NCBI GenBank assembly: GCA_902791885.1
Contig: CADAXO010000089.1
Location: forward strand, 1-7,311
Origin: Oscillospiraceae bacterium
Lineage (GTDB): Bacteria > Bacillota_A > Clostridia > Saccharofermentanales > Saccharofermentanaceae
Direction: 5' to 3'
DNA: 7,311 nt
The position numbers were made by a program, and so were the translations under genes. The notes under the pieces were generated by a model. That model was not told the origin of the DNA. It worked only from the letters and a program-made list of their open reading frames with translations, and searched no databases. Numbering within the stretch: the stretch's first letter is position 1; each line of letters starts with the position of its first letter. Below are positions 1 to 6,144 of the stretch, piece by piece.

Positions 1-451
1 CAATGGTATAATGAACTCCATAATCAGCGGCTATGAGCCCGTTGCGGGACAGATTGCGACGCGTTCACACGGCGTCCTCGTAGCGTTCGAGAGCGGTACT
101 GCAATGACATACGGACTCTACAACGCACAGGACAGAGGAAACCTTCTCATAGGTGCCGGCACGGAAGTTTACGAAGGTATGATCGTCGGCATTAACCCGA
201 AGCCCGATGATATCACCGTAAACGTCTGTAAGAAGAAGCACGTTACCAACATGCGTGCAGCCGGAAGCGACGACGCTATGCGCCTTACGCCTCCTCTTAA
301 TTTCAGCCTTGAACAGTGTCTCGAGTTTGTCGAGGACGATGAGCTTTGCGAGGTAACTCCCAAGAGCATCAGATTGAGAAAGAAGATCCTCAATACCGAC
401 CAGCGTCTCAAGGCCGAAGCTAAGAAGAAAGATGCTGCCAAAGAAACTTAA
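1..451 (+). CDS. typA: Translational GTPase TypA/BipA, C-terminal part (5' end outside window)
   Basis: This is the last 149 codons of a TypA/BipA GTPase. The reading frame is open to the left edge (first full codon at base 2), so the ATG at 11 is an internal methionine, not a start. TypA binds 70S ribosomes and acts in ribosome assembly and stress or cold adaptation. The GTPase and EF-G-like domains lie outside the window. What remains is the BipA-specific C-terminal domain. Diagnostic stretches are GYEPVAGQIATRSHGVLVA, YGLYNAQDRG, EVYEGMIVG, TNMRAAGSDDA, SLEQCLEFVEDDELCEVTP and SIRLRKK, followed by a Lys/Ala-rich tail. The family is about 600-615 residues, so roughly a quarter is present. 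Its 3' end overlaps mltG by 20 nt, which suggests co-transcription. Family assignment is very secure. Confidence 0.96.
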   Translation, partial: NGIMNSIISGYEPVAGQIATRSHGVLVAFESGTAMTYGLYNAQDRGNLLIGAGTEVYEGMIVGINPKPDDITVNVCKKKHVTNMRAAGSDDAMRLTPPLNFSLEQCLEFVEDDELCEVTPKSIRLRKKILNTDQRLKAEAKKKDAAKET

Positions 452-1640
452 GATCGTTATTAATATTCTTGTCGTACTCCTGTTGCTCGTGTGCTTCGCG
501 ATCATGGGAGTTTACGTCGGCTACAATTATGTAATTTCCCAGGAAGAGCGCTTCACCGCGCTCGAGGCCGGGATCGAAGACGGCTCCTTTATGGTTGATA
601 TGAATACCGAAGGAGCCATTCCTTTTGTTATAAGGACCGGTGACATGACTTCCGATATCGCGGACAAGCTTTTCGAGCTGGGTCTTATCGACAACACCTT
701 CATGTTCTCGCTCCTTTCTAAGGTCAACGGCTTCGACGGCGCTTACCAGGCAGGTACCCACTATCTTCTTGATGGCCTCGATTACGACGAGATCATGTTC
801 CTTCTTACACAGAAGTCCGTCAGTGTTACCGTAACCTTCCCTGAGGGCATCACTTATGAGGAGATGAAGACGAGACTTCACGAGGCGGGCCTTACCTTCG
901 CAGACGAGGACCTTGACGAGTGCATGGACAGCCCGAACCTCTTTACGGACTACCGCTTCGTATCACAGATCGCACTTACCGAAGGCAGAGACCACGTCCT
1001 GTCGGGTTATCTTTTCCCCGATACATATGAGTTCGACGTCAATGCCAGTGCAGAGACGATCATCGCGACGATGCTTAATAATACCGAGAGCAAGCTTTAC
1101 GATGAGTACTACGAGAGAGCCGAGACCCTCGGAATGAGTATGGACCAGATCATCACGCTCGCGTCCATCATCCAGGCCGAGTCCTCCAACATGACCGACA
1201 TGATGTACATCTCTTCCGTATTCAGAAACAGAATGAACAGCGATGACGAGTCCATGCATTATCTGGGTTCCGACGCGACCATCAACTTCATAAGAAGAAT
1301 GAACGGTCTCGATCCTGATATCATCCTTACTGCGGACGATATGATGCTCGACAGCCCTTATAACACATACACACACGAGGGACTTCCCCCGGGACCTATC
1401 TGCATGCCGGGTGTCGACGCGATCCAGGCTGCTTTGTATCCGGAGCCGAACTCCAACTATATGTATTTCTGTGCCGACGGTAACGGCGGAACGCTCTTTG
1501 CCGTAACTCTAGCTGAGCACGAGAACAACGTCGCTATATTCCAGGCTAACTATCAGGCTGCCCTGGAAGCTGCTGCGAACCCTCCTGAAGAGACAACAGA
1601 GGGCGGAGACGGCGAAGAACAGAACGGGGAGCCGAACTGA
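432..1640 (+). CDS. mltG: Endolytic murein transglycosylase MltG (YceG family)
   Basis: This 402-residue membrane-anchored lytic transglycosylase cleaves nascent glycan strands and is thought to terminate peptidoglycan chain growth. A Lys-rich N-terminus (MLPKKLK) precedes one membrane segment at about residues 8-30, giving a type II topology. Residues 60-140 form the LysM-like module (IPFVIRTGDMTSDIADKL; AGTHYLLDG). The catalytic domain has SGYLFPDTYEF (191-201), LASIIQAES (243-251), SPYNTY (308-313), GLPPGPI (317-323) and EHENNV (362-367). E250 (codon 1179-1181) aligns with the catalytic Glu218 of E. coli MltG. The partner Glu two residues earlier is Gln here. The tail from about 384 is Pro/Glu/Gly-rich and probably disordered. 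The ATG at 432 is chosen because it gives the complete charged-then-hydrophobic signal anchor and follows a purine-rich AAGAAGAAAG. The gene overlaps typA by 20 nt and the next gene by 1 nt. Confidence 0.95.
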   Translation: MLPKKLKIVINILVVLLLLVCFAIMGVYVGYNYVISQEERFTALEAGIEDGSFMVDMNTEGAIPFVIRTGDMTSDIADKLFELGLIDNTFMFSLLSKVNGFDGAYQAGTHYLLDGLDYDEIMFLLTQKSVSVTVTFPEGITYEEMKTRLHEAGLTFADEDLDECMDSPNLFTDYRFVSQIALTEGRDHVLSGYLFPDTYEFDVNASAETIIATMLNNTESKLYDEYYERAETLGMSMDQIITLASIIQAESSNMTDMMYISSVFRNRMNSDDESMHYLGSDATINFIRRMNGLDPDIILTADDMMLDSPYNTYTHEGLPPGPICMPGVDAIQAALYPEPNSNYMYFCADGNGGTLFAVTLAEHENNVAIFQANYQAALEAAANPPEETTEGGDGEEQNGEPN

Positions 1641-2908
1641 TGAGAAGGCCTGAAGTCTTATCTCCTGCGGGCAATCCCGTTAAGCTTAGAACAGCCATCG
1701 CATACGGCTGCGATGCAGTCTATATGTCCGGCAAAAAGTTCGGACTTCGTACTTTCTCGGATAACTTCGACCGCGACGAGATGAAGTCTTCCATAGCTTA
1801 TGCCCACGAACACGGCGTTAAGTGCTATGTGACCATGAATATCATGGGTCTCGAGGAAGACCTTGAGAATATTAACGATGATATCGACTTTACCGCGCAT
1901 GAGGCCAAGGCTGACGCGGTCCTGGTAAGCGATCCCGGTATATTCACGAGAGTTAAGGACGTAGCTCCTGACCTTGAGATCCATATCTCCACGCAGGCGA
2001 GCACGACCAATTCGGAGGCTTGCAAGTTCTGGTACAGCCAGGGTGCACGCCGCATAGTACTCGCACGAGAGCTGTCGCTGGAGCAGATCAGGAAGATCCG
2101 TGCGGGCATCCCGTCAGACCTGGAGCTTGAGGCTTTCGTACACGGTGCAATGTGCGTCTCGTACTCTGGCCGCTGCATCTTAAGCAATTACTTTACGGGC
2201 CGTCGTTCGAACGGAGGCGCGTGCGCACAGCCCTGCCGCTGGGGTTATGCTCTCGTTGAGGAGAAGCGCCCCGATTCCGCCTTCCCGATTGAGGAGGACG
2301 AGCGCGGCACATACGTATTAAGCTCCAAGGACCTTTCCATGATCGAGCACATCCCGGATCTCGTTGACGCGGGCATCGACTCTTTGAAGATAGAGGGAAG
2401 GATCAAGGGAGACTACTACGCCGCAGTAACAGCCAAAGTCTACCGCGAGGCCGTGGACCTGTATCTTAAGGACCCCGAAGGCTGGAAAGTTAATCCCGCC
2501 TGGCCCGACCTTCTCGAAAAGCTTACTCACAGAGATTACGATACGGGATTCTTCTACGATTCTCCCATGGATGACGCGAAGATCGCTTCCGAGAGAACGT
2601 ATGTAAAGCCCGCTTTCGTTGTGGCGCAGATAGTAGGCAGAAATGCAGACGGCTCTTATAAGGCCGTGCAGAAGAACAAGCTTTATAACGGCGACAGCCT
2701 TAATGTATTAAAGCCCGTAGGCTACGAGGCTCCTTTGAAGGTCGTATCGATAAAGGATGAAGACGGCAATGACCTCGAGAGCGTGCCGCACCCGGGAACA
2801 GTATTTAACGTAAGATTCGAAAGGGAGACAGATCTTCCCGAATTGACTTTCCTCTCAAGGGACGGAGACAAGGATAACGGAATAGATCCGATGTCTAAAC
2901 AGGCTTAA
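1640..2908 (+). CDS. trhP: U32-family tRNA hydroxylation protein, TrhP-like (YrrO/YegQ type)
   Basis: This 422-residue peptidase-U32 family protein opens with the family hallmark PEVLSPAGN (4-12). The U32 signature follows: E164-A-F166-V-H168-G-A-M-C172, then YSGRC179. Next come C195 and C199 in GGACAQPCRWGY, and SLKIEGR at 248-254. Residues about 325-405 match the U32 C-terminal domain. The four clustered cysteines are probably iron-sulfur ligands, as shown for UbiU/UbiV relatives. TrhP proteins take part in prephenate-dependent 5-hydroxylation of U34 in certain tRNAs; true peptidase activity is doubtful for this clade. The length fits the longer Bacillus paralogue type (YrrO). The ATG overlaps the mltG stop in TGATG, with GGGGAG about 8 nt upstream, so translation is coupled. 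The gene order mltG then U32 supports the TrhP assignment. A different U32 subgroup (RlhA-like, rRNA) is less likely. Confidence 0.85.
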   Translation: MRRPEVLSPAGNPVKLRTAIAYGCDAVYMSGKKFGLRTFSDNFDRDEMKSSIAYAHEHGVKCYVTMNIMGLEEDLENINDDIDFTAHEAKADAVLVSDPGIFTRVKDVAPDLEIHISTQASTTNSEACKFWYSQGARRIVLARELSLEQIRKIRAGIPSDLELEAFVHGAMCVSYSGRCILSNYFTGRRSNGGACAQPCRWGYALVEEKRPDSAFPIEEDERGTYVLSSKDLSMIEHIPDLVDAGIDSLKIEGRIKGDYYAAVTAKVYREAVDLYLKDPEGWKVNPAWPDLLEKLTHRDYDTGFFYDSPMDDAKIASERTYVKPAFVVAQIVGRNADGSYKAVQKNKLYNGDSLNVLKPVGYEAPLKVVSIKDEDGNDLESVPHPGTVFNVRFERETDLPELTFLSRDGDKDNGIDPMSKQA

Positions 2909-2918
2909 TCTTAAGCCT
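2901..2918. repeat. 18-bp palindrome spanning two converging stop codons
   Basis: AGGCTTAA-TC-TTAAGCCT is a perfect 8-bp inverted repeat with a 2-nt centre. It contains the TAA of the U32 gene (2906-2908) and, on the other strand, the TAA of the AI-2E gene (2911-2913). Both genes end in GCT-TAA (Ala-stop), which creates the symmetry. As RNA it could form about 7 bp with a 4-nt loop on either strand. It is AT-rich and no T-run follows on either side, so it is a poor intrinsic terminator. It is nevertheless the only candidate exactly between the convergent units. Confidence 0.45.
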
Positions 2919-4149
2919 CAGCTTCAGCTTCGATTTCAGGTGTTTTGTCAGGCTTATCGCCGGAACTCTTCTTAGGATCCGGCTCCTGCTTCATAATCTT
3001 TTCGAGGATGCGCGACAGGAATGCTTTAAACTTCCTGTCGAAGCCGAATACCTTGAATATATCGAGGATGATGATGAATACGACGGGGCCGAGAAGGAAG
3101 CCGACAGCGCCCCAGATGTAAACACCCAGTGCCATGGAGATAAGCATAAGAAGCGGGTGCAGGTGCAGGGATTTTCCGACGACCGCGGGCTCCAGAAATC
3201 TTCTTATTATGGTCATGATGGTCATCGCGATAATGATAACGACCGCTCCGTAGTAGTTTCCGTGGAAGATGCAGTAGATAATAACGGGCACCATTGTTGC
3301 CGAGATACCGAGAACGGGCAGGAAGTCGAGGACCGCCGTGATCAGTGCGAGTACGACAGCGTATTCGACGTGAGCGATCGAGAATGCGATCCATGACTCG
3401 GCCATGGTGACGATAAGAAGCAAAGTGTAACCGCCCAAAGCCCTGAACAGCGTGCCTGAGAGGTTGTTTACGAGCTCGAGGGAAGTTCTTCTGAATGACT
3501 GGTTGGGGACGCTCTTCATGTATGCCCTAAGAACGTTCGGGCCGTCACTTAAGAAATAGTATCCGCTCATGAATACGCTTATGACAACGAAGATACCGTA
3601 AGGAATGTTGCCTATTATGCCCCAGACGGAAGAAACCGCGGTTCCGATGAAGTCGGGGATCTTCTCTGCGAATTCGCCGTGGCTTCCTGCGAAGTATTCT
3701 GCGATCTGCTCTACGACGGAGTCCTTTAAGATACCGTTGTTGCTCTCTGCGAACTGCCAGATGAAATCGTTGAGCTTATTCGTGTCTGAAATGATGACTA
3801 CGAAGTTCGAGAGCGCCGTAAATGCTTTGGATCCCTGAACGAAAAGGCTTACAACGCCGAATACCGTTACGAAGATAACGAGTACGATGAGTACGATATA
3901 GAAAGCGATCTCGATCTTTCTTTTCTTTCTGTAGTTGAAGCCCGGTCTTTTGGATCTCATCCTGACGACGGGAGCTGCCATCGCATGTGCCGTCCTTGCG
4001 AGAAGGAAGCCGATGAGGAATGGGATCAGTACGGATATGACTCTCGTCGCACAGAACAGAAGAACACCCGTAACTGCCGCGATAAGAATGTATTTGATTA
4101 TGCTCATGACCGTCGCGCGGTCTCTTATATATCTCTCGTTATCTGTCAA
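2911..4149 (-). CDS. AI-2E/PerM-family integral membrane transporter-like protein
   Basis: This 412-residue protein belongs to the AI-2E transporter family (PerM, TqsA, sporulation protein YtvI). The fold pattern is clear. Paired hydrophobic segments lie at about 15-35 and 38-58, and another at 79-104. A soluble region at about 107-165 precedes a segment at 170-200. Several segments at 240-365 carry the family motifs LDFLPVLG (274-281), RRFLEPAVVGKSLHLHPLL (316-334) and GAVGFLLGPVV (347-357). A charged tail (385-412) ends in EAEAEA. Family members have been linked to AI-2 export, ion/H+ exchange and sporulation, so the substrate here cannot be named; a YtvI-like role is possible but unproven. 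It is last in a three-gene operon. Its start is TTG, overlapping the upstream stop in TTGA. It converges with trhP, leaving 2 nt between stops. Confidence 0.88.
   Translation of the reverse strand: MTDNERYIRDRATVMSIIKYILIAAVTGVLLFCATRVISVLIPFLIGFLLARTAHAMAAPVVRMRSKRPGFNYRKKRKIEIAFYIVLIVLVIFVTVFGVVSLFVQGSKAFTALSNFVVIISDTNKLNDFIWQFAESNNGILKDSVVEQIAEYFAGSHGEFAEKIPDFIGTAVSSVWGIIGNIPYGIFVVISVFMSGYYFLSDGPNVLRAYMKSVPNQSFRRTSLELVNNLSGTLFRALGGYTLLLIVTMAESWIAFSIAHVEYAVVLALITAVLDFLPVLGISATMVPVIIYCIFHGNYYGAVVIIIAMTIMTIIRRFLEPAVVGKSLHLHPLLMLISMALGVYIWGAVGFLLGPVVFIIILDIFKVFGFDRKFKAFLSRILEKIMKQEPDPKKSSGDKPDKTPEIEAEAEA
3013..3040. repeat. Intragenic hairpin, 9-bp perfect stem with 10-nt loop
   Basis: CGACAGGAA (3013-3021) and TTCCTGTCG (3032-3040) are exact reverse complements around TGCTTTAAAC. 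The hairpin lies about 100 nt before the stop codon of the AI-2E family gene and encodes part of DRKFKAFLSR. No T-run follows on either strand, so it is not a standard terminator. It could be a chance product of the coding sequence or an mRNA 3'-end structure. Confidence 0.5.
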
Positions 4150-5144
4150 AGGTGTGCTCCTTTAAATATCAGTATCCAGACAGTGATGAATACTGCCATT
4201 GTTAATAATAAAGACAGGTTAATGCTCTTGTCAAAAGGCGGGATGATGTCGTCGTCCTCGGCACCCGTGATCTCGTGTCTTACGGAGATCGCGAAGGAAT
4301 CAAGCACTCTTATAAAGAACAGCAAAAGCACCATTCCCATAAAGAAAGCGGGCAGGGATGAGTAGAAGAAAGTCGAGCCTATGTCCGCGTATGTCTGCAC
4401 AGAGAAGATGTCGATCCTGGCAAGTGTCTCGGGAAGGTACATCTCAGAAAGCTTCATTGTGAAAAGGCAAAGAAAAGGTGCCCACATGTTATGCACTCTG
4501 GCTCTTAAGTAGCAGCACCATAAGCCTGCAGCAGCCGTGGCGAGGATCGAGGTGTAGTCCATGGAGAACAGCACGAAGAAGATGGTCACGGTAACAGCGG
4601 CCTTGCGTCTGTCCGTGCTCTTGAACCTCGTAAACAGCAGCCCGAAAAAGAACAGCGCGGCTCCGAACGAAGGAATTACGATATCGCTTAAGATCGCAAG
4701 CACCGTTCCGTACTTCGACTGGGGTGCTGCGTGGAAGAATACGGGATAAACGGAAGTTCCCGACAGTCTTAAGGTGACCCAGGCAAGAAGGTTATAGAGC
4801 GGGACACGGATCATCATGAGAGGGATGCCTGAGAATAACGCGAGAAGAAGCGTTCCGACTCCCGTGTAGCGTCCTACGGGTCTGTCCTCGATGCCTCTTG
4901 CGCAGAAGACTGCGGGGAAGACCTGCGCCATAAGCGTTCCCAGTATCATCAGAATCGAGCATCCGATAAGGGAGGTGACGGGGAAAAGCAGATCAGAGTC
5001 CTTAAGAAGGCACCTCACGGCATAAAGCAGTGCCGTCGCAAGCGAAAGTATCATGACAGGCCAGCCCCACGTCATAAGGCGGGGACGTCCGAAATTGTGC
5101 TTGATTATGGCTATGGGGTCTGTATTCGGTTTGTTCTCGCTCAT
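4146..5144 (-). CDS. Multispanning membrane protein, degenerate CPBP (CAAX-protease-like) homologue
   Basis: This 332-residue protein has about eight hydrophobic segments and a cytosolic-looking N-terminus. I do not recognise a named family with certainty, but residues about 153-232 follow the layout of a CPBP/Abi intramembrane protease. IPSFGAALFFFG (157-168) matches the usual P-x3-EE-x3-R-G motif. KAAVTVTIFFVLFSMDY (181-197) matches the A-x-F-x3-H helix. GLWCCYLRARVHNMWAPFL (207-225) matches the G-x5-YLR-x5-AP-x-L-x-H-x3-N helix. The catalytic EE, R, H and H/N positions read as AA, F, Y and L/M-K, so it should be inactive as a protease. A glycine-alanine-acidic loop (GAEDDD) precedes a final membrane helix. 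The ATG at 5144 sits 1 nt after the upstream stop (TAA-G-ATG). An in-frame TTG at 5156 would add four residues and overlap the upstream gene by 11 nt. Neither has a strong ribosome binding site. Function unknown. Confidence 0.8.
   Translation of the reverse strand: MSENKPNTDPIAIIKHNFGRPRLMTWGWPVMILSLATALLYAVRCLLKDSDLLFPVTSLIGCSILMILGTLMAQVFPAVFCARGIEDRPVGRYTGVGTLLLALFSGIPLMMIRVPLYNLLAWVTLRLSGTSVYPVFFHAAPQSKYGTVLAILSDIVIPSFGAALFFFGLLFTRFKSTDRRKAAVTVTIFFVLFSMDYTSILATAAAGLWCCYLRARVHNMWAPFLCLFTMKLSEMYLPETLARIDIFSVQTYADIGSTFFYSSLPAFFMGMVLLLFFIRVLDSFAISVRHEITGAEDDDIIPPFDKSINLSLLLTMAVFITVWILIFKGAHL
4157..4163 (-). promoter_or_regulatory. Ribosome binding site deciding a TTG start
   Basis: On the - strand AAAGGAG lies 7 nt before the TTG at 4149-4147. 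This near-consensus Shine-Dalgarno at ideal spacing is the reason for preferring TTG over the internal ATG at codon 15 for the AI-2E family gene. It lies inside the last codons of the upstream membrane-protein gene, and start and stop overlap as TTGA, indicating translational coupling. Confidence 0.8.
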
Positions 5145-5145
5145 C

Positions 5146-6033
5146 TTAGAATGCAAGTCCGAAAAGACTCATTGTCTCGATCATGTAGTTATAGAAAACC
5201 GGCTCAAGCGCCAGATAAACGGCAGTTCCGAGTGCGAGGAAGGGACCGAATGCGAGGTAGTCGGGGTCGTCCGCGAAGTGGATCTGAGCTTTTCTTTTCG
5301 CGATCTCGAGCCTCTTTGCAGCCTTGTCCTCGGCCTGCTCGATCTCTTTCTTCTCAGCCGCCTTGCGCATGTACTTGCGGATCATGAGAGGAATCGCGAA
5401 GAAGACTGCGACGATGATTCCGACGTAGATGACGATGATAAGGCCGTAGCAGCCGACGATGAGTCCGCAGGCCGCCAGAAGCTTCATGTCGCCCTGGCCC
5501 ATACCTTCCTTGCCCAGGAAGGAGACACAGATGAAGTTGATGAGGAAGAGTGCGCCGCCGCCGACCAAAGCCGCGATGATCCTGTTAAGAAGCGGAATCC
5601 ACCATGCTGCCTGCTCGGAAAACCAGATGTTCTTCTCGAAGAAGTCGCCTGCGATCATGAAAACACCGATAACTGCGAGTACGATGGAGCACTCGTCGGG
5701 GATGATCCTGTTAAGTCTGTCCGACATCATAACGATGACGATGACCGGAGTTGCCAGGAAAATGGCGAGAATATGGAATACCGCGGGCGGATTGATATAC
5801 GTATCAAAGCTGAAAATTACAAATAAAGTGTAAATTGCTGCGCAGAAAAGAGCTGAAAGCGCGCCGTGAGGGATAAGCTTCATTCTCTTGGAAAGGCGAA
5901 AATCCGGGTCTGTCTCCTTTACGCCGTAGTCCTGAAGCCACTTTTCCGGGATCTTTGCAAAGACAAAAGTCTGAAGATACCCGATTACCGCTCCCAATAA
6001 CGCTGCGATTATCGCAGCTGCCCAGAAATTCAT
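5146..6033 (-). CDS. A24-family prepilin peptidase (type IV leader peptidase)
   Basis: This 295-residue aspartic membrane protease cleaves the leader peptides of type IV pilin or competence/Tad-type prepilins at the inner face of the membrane. The first catalytic site is SDRLNRIIPDE (104-114) with D105. The second is GMGQGDMKLLAACGL (177-191) with D182. FGPFLALG at 262-269 is the third family hallmark. ALLGAVIGYLQTFVFAKIP (11-29) resembles the start of the N-terminal methylation domain, but the CxxC pairs of PilD-type enzymes are absent. A Lys/Glu/Ala-rich segment at about 218-255 between the second site and FGPF is unusually long and charged. There are about seven membrane segments. The start at ATG 6033 has AAGGCGG 11 nt upstream, a slightly long spacing. 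It is first in a three-gene operon. No pilin or assembly ATPase gene is in view, so I do not assign pilD, comC or tadV. Confidence 0.9.
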   Translation of the reverse strand: MNFWAAAIIAALLGAVIGYLQTFVFAKIPEKWLQDYGVKETDPDFRLSKRMKLIPHGALSALFCAAIYTLFVIFSFDTYINPPAVFHILAIFLATPVIVIVMMSDRLNRIIPDECSIVLAVIGVFMIAGDFFEKNIWFSEQAAWWIPLLNRIIAALVGGGALFLINFICVSFLGKEGMGQGDMKLLAACGLIVGCYGLIIVIYVGIIVAVFFAIPLMIRKYMRKAAEKKEIEQAEDKAAKRLEIAKRKAQIHFADDPDYLAFGPFLALGTAVYLALEPVFYNYMIETMSLFGLAF

Positions 6034-6044
6034 CAGTAAAATGA

Positions 6045-6051
6045 CCGCCTT
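6045..6051 (-). promoter_or_regulatory. Probable ribosome binding site of the prepilin peptidase gene
   Basis: AAGGCGG on the - strand is one base off AAGGAGG and lies 11 nt before the ATG at 6033. The spacing is longer than ideal. No other Shine-Dalgarno-like sequence lies nearer the start, and no alternative in-frame start lies just upstream. Confidence 0.5.
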
Positions 6052-6070
6052 ATCATATATATATTAGTAA

Positions 6071-6099
6071 AGTTTAATATAGCGCGTTAAGATTATCAA
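6071..6099 (-). promoter_or_regulatory. Candidate sigma-A-type promoter for the membrane-protein operon
   Basis: Read on the - strand, TTGATA (6099-6094) is followed after 17 nt by TAAACT (6076-6071). This gives 5/6 and 4/6 matches to consensus. Transcription would begin near 6064, leaving about a 30-nt leader that includes the ribosome binding site. The region is AT-rich and other weak -10-like sequences exist, so this is only the best-spaced choice. Confidence 0.4.
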
Positions 6100-6104
6100 G
6101 ATTT

Positions 6105-6126
6105 GTGGATATTATATAATTCACAC
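6105..6126. promoter_or_regulatory. Imperfect 22-bp dyad, possible operator in the divergent region
   Basis: Left arm GTGGATATTAT and the reverse complement of the right arm, GTGTGAATTAT, agree at 8 of 11 positions. The centre is the perfect palindrome ATTATATAAT (6111-6120), which presents a consensus TATAAT on both strands. It lies between the candidate promoters of the two divergent units, where a regulator could influence both. A weak + strand -35, TTATCA (6093-6098), sits 16 nt before TATAAT, so it could also be a secondary promoter. Confidence 0.3.
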
Positions 6127-6144
6127 TTTAGTCATTTGTTCAAA

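Noticed and set aside
420..881. 153-codon - strand open frame over mltG
   Set aside because: Shadow of mltG; no ribosome binding site or family motifs, while the opposite strand carries clear MltG motifs.
963..1376. 137-codon - strand open frame over the MltG catalytic domain
   Set aside because: Low-complexity Val/His/Asp-rich translation caused by the coding bias of mltG on the other strand.
2959..2983. GCCGGA...TCCGGC inverted repeat as a terminator of the typA-mltG-trhP operon
   Set aside because: Only 6 bp with a 13-nt loop, and the nearest T-rich run begins more than 10 nt later, so it does not fit an intrinsic terminator.
3985..4365. 126-codon + strand open frame across the junction of two membrane-protein genes
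   Set aside because: Antisense to the coupled TTGA junction and to two recognisable proteins; no coding signature of its own.
5504..5522. CCTTCCT/AGGAAGG hairpin inside the prepilin peptidase gene
   Set aside because: A 7-bp stem explained by the conserved Leu-Gly-Lys-Glu-Gly coding next to the catalytic GxGD motif; no T-run follows.
5053..5826. 257-codon + strand open frame antisense to the prepilin peptidase
   Set aside because: It is rich in Asp, Glu, Arg and His in a pattern typical of the complement of a hydrophobic gene, has no recognisable motif, and lies wholly over two well-supported - strand genes.
6104..6112. DnaA-box-like sequence (ATATCCACA on the - strand)
   Set aside because: A single 8/9 match with no cluster of further boxes and no replication genes nearby; not evidence of an origin.
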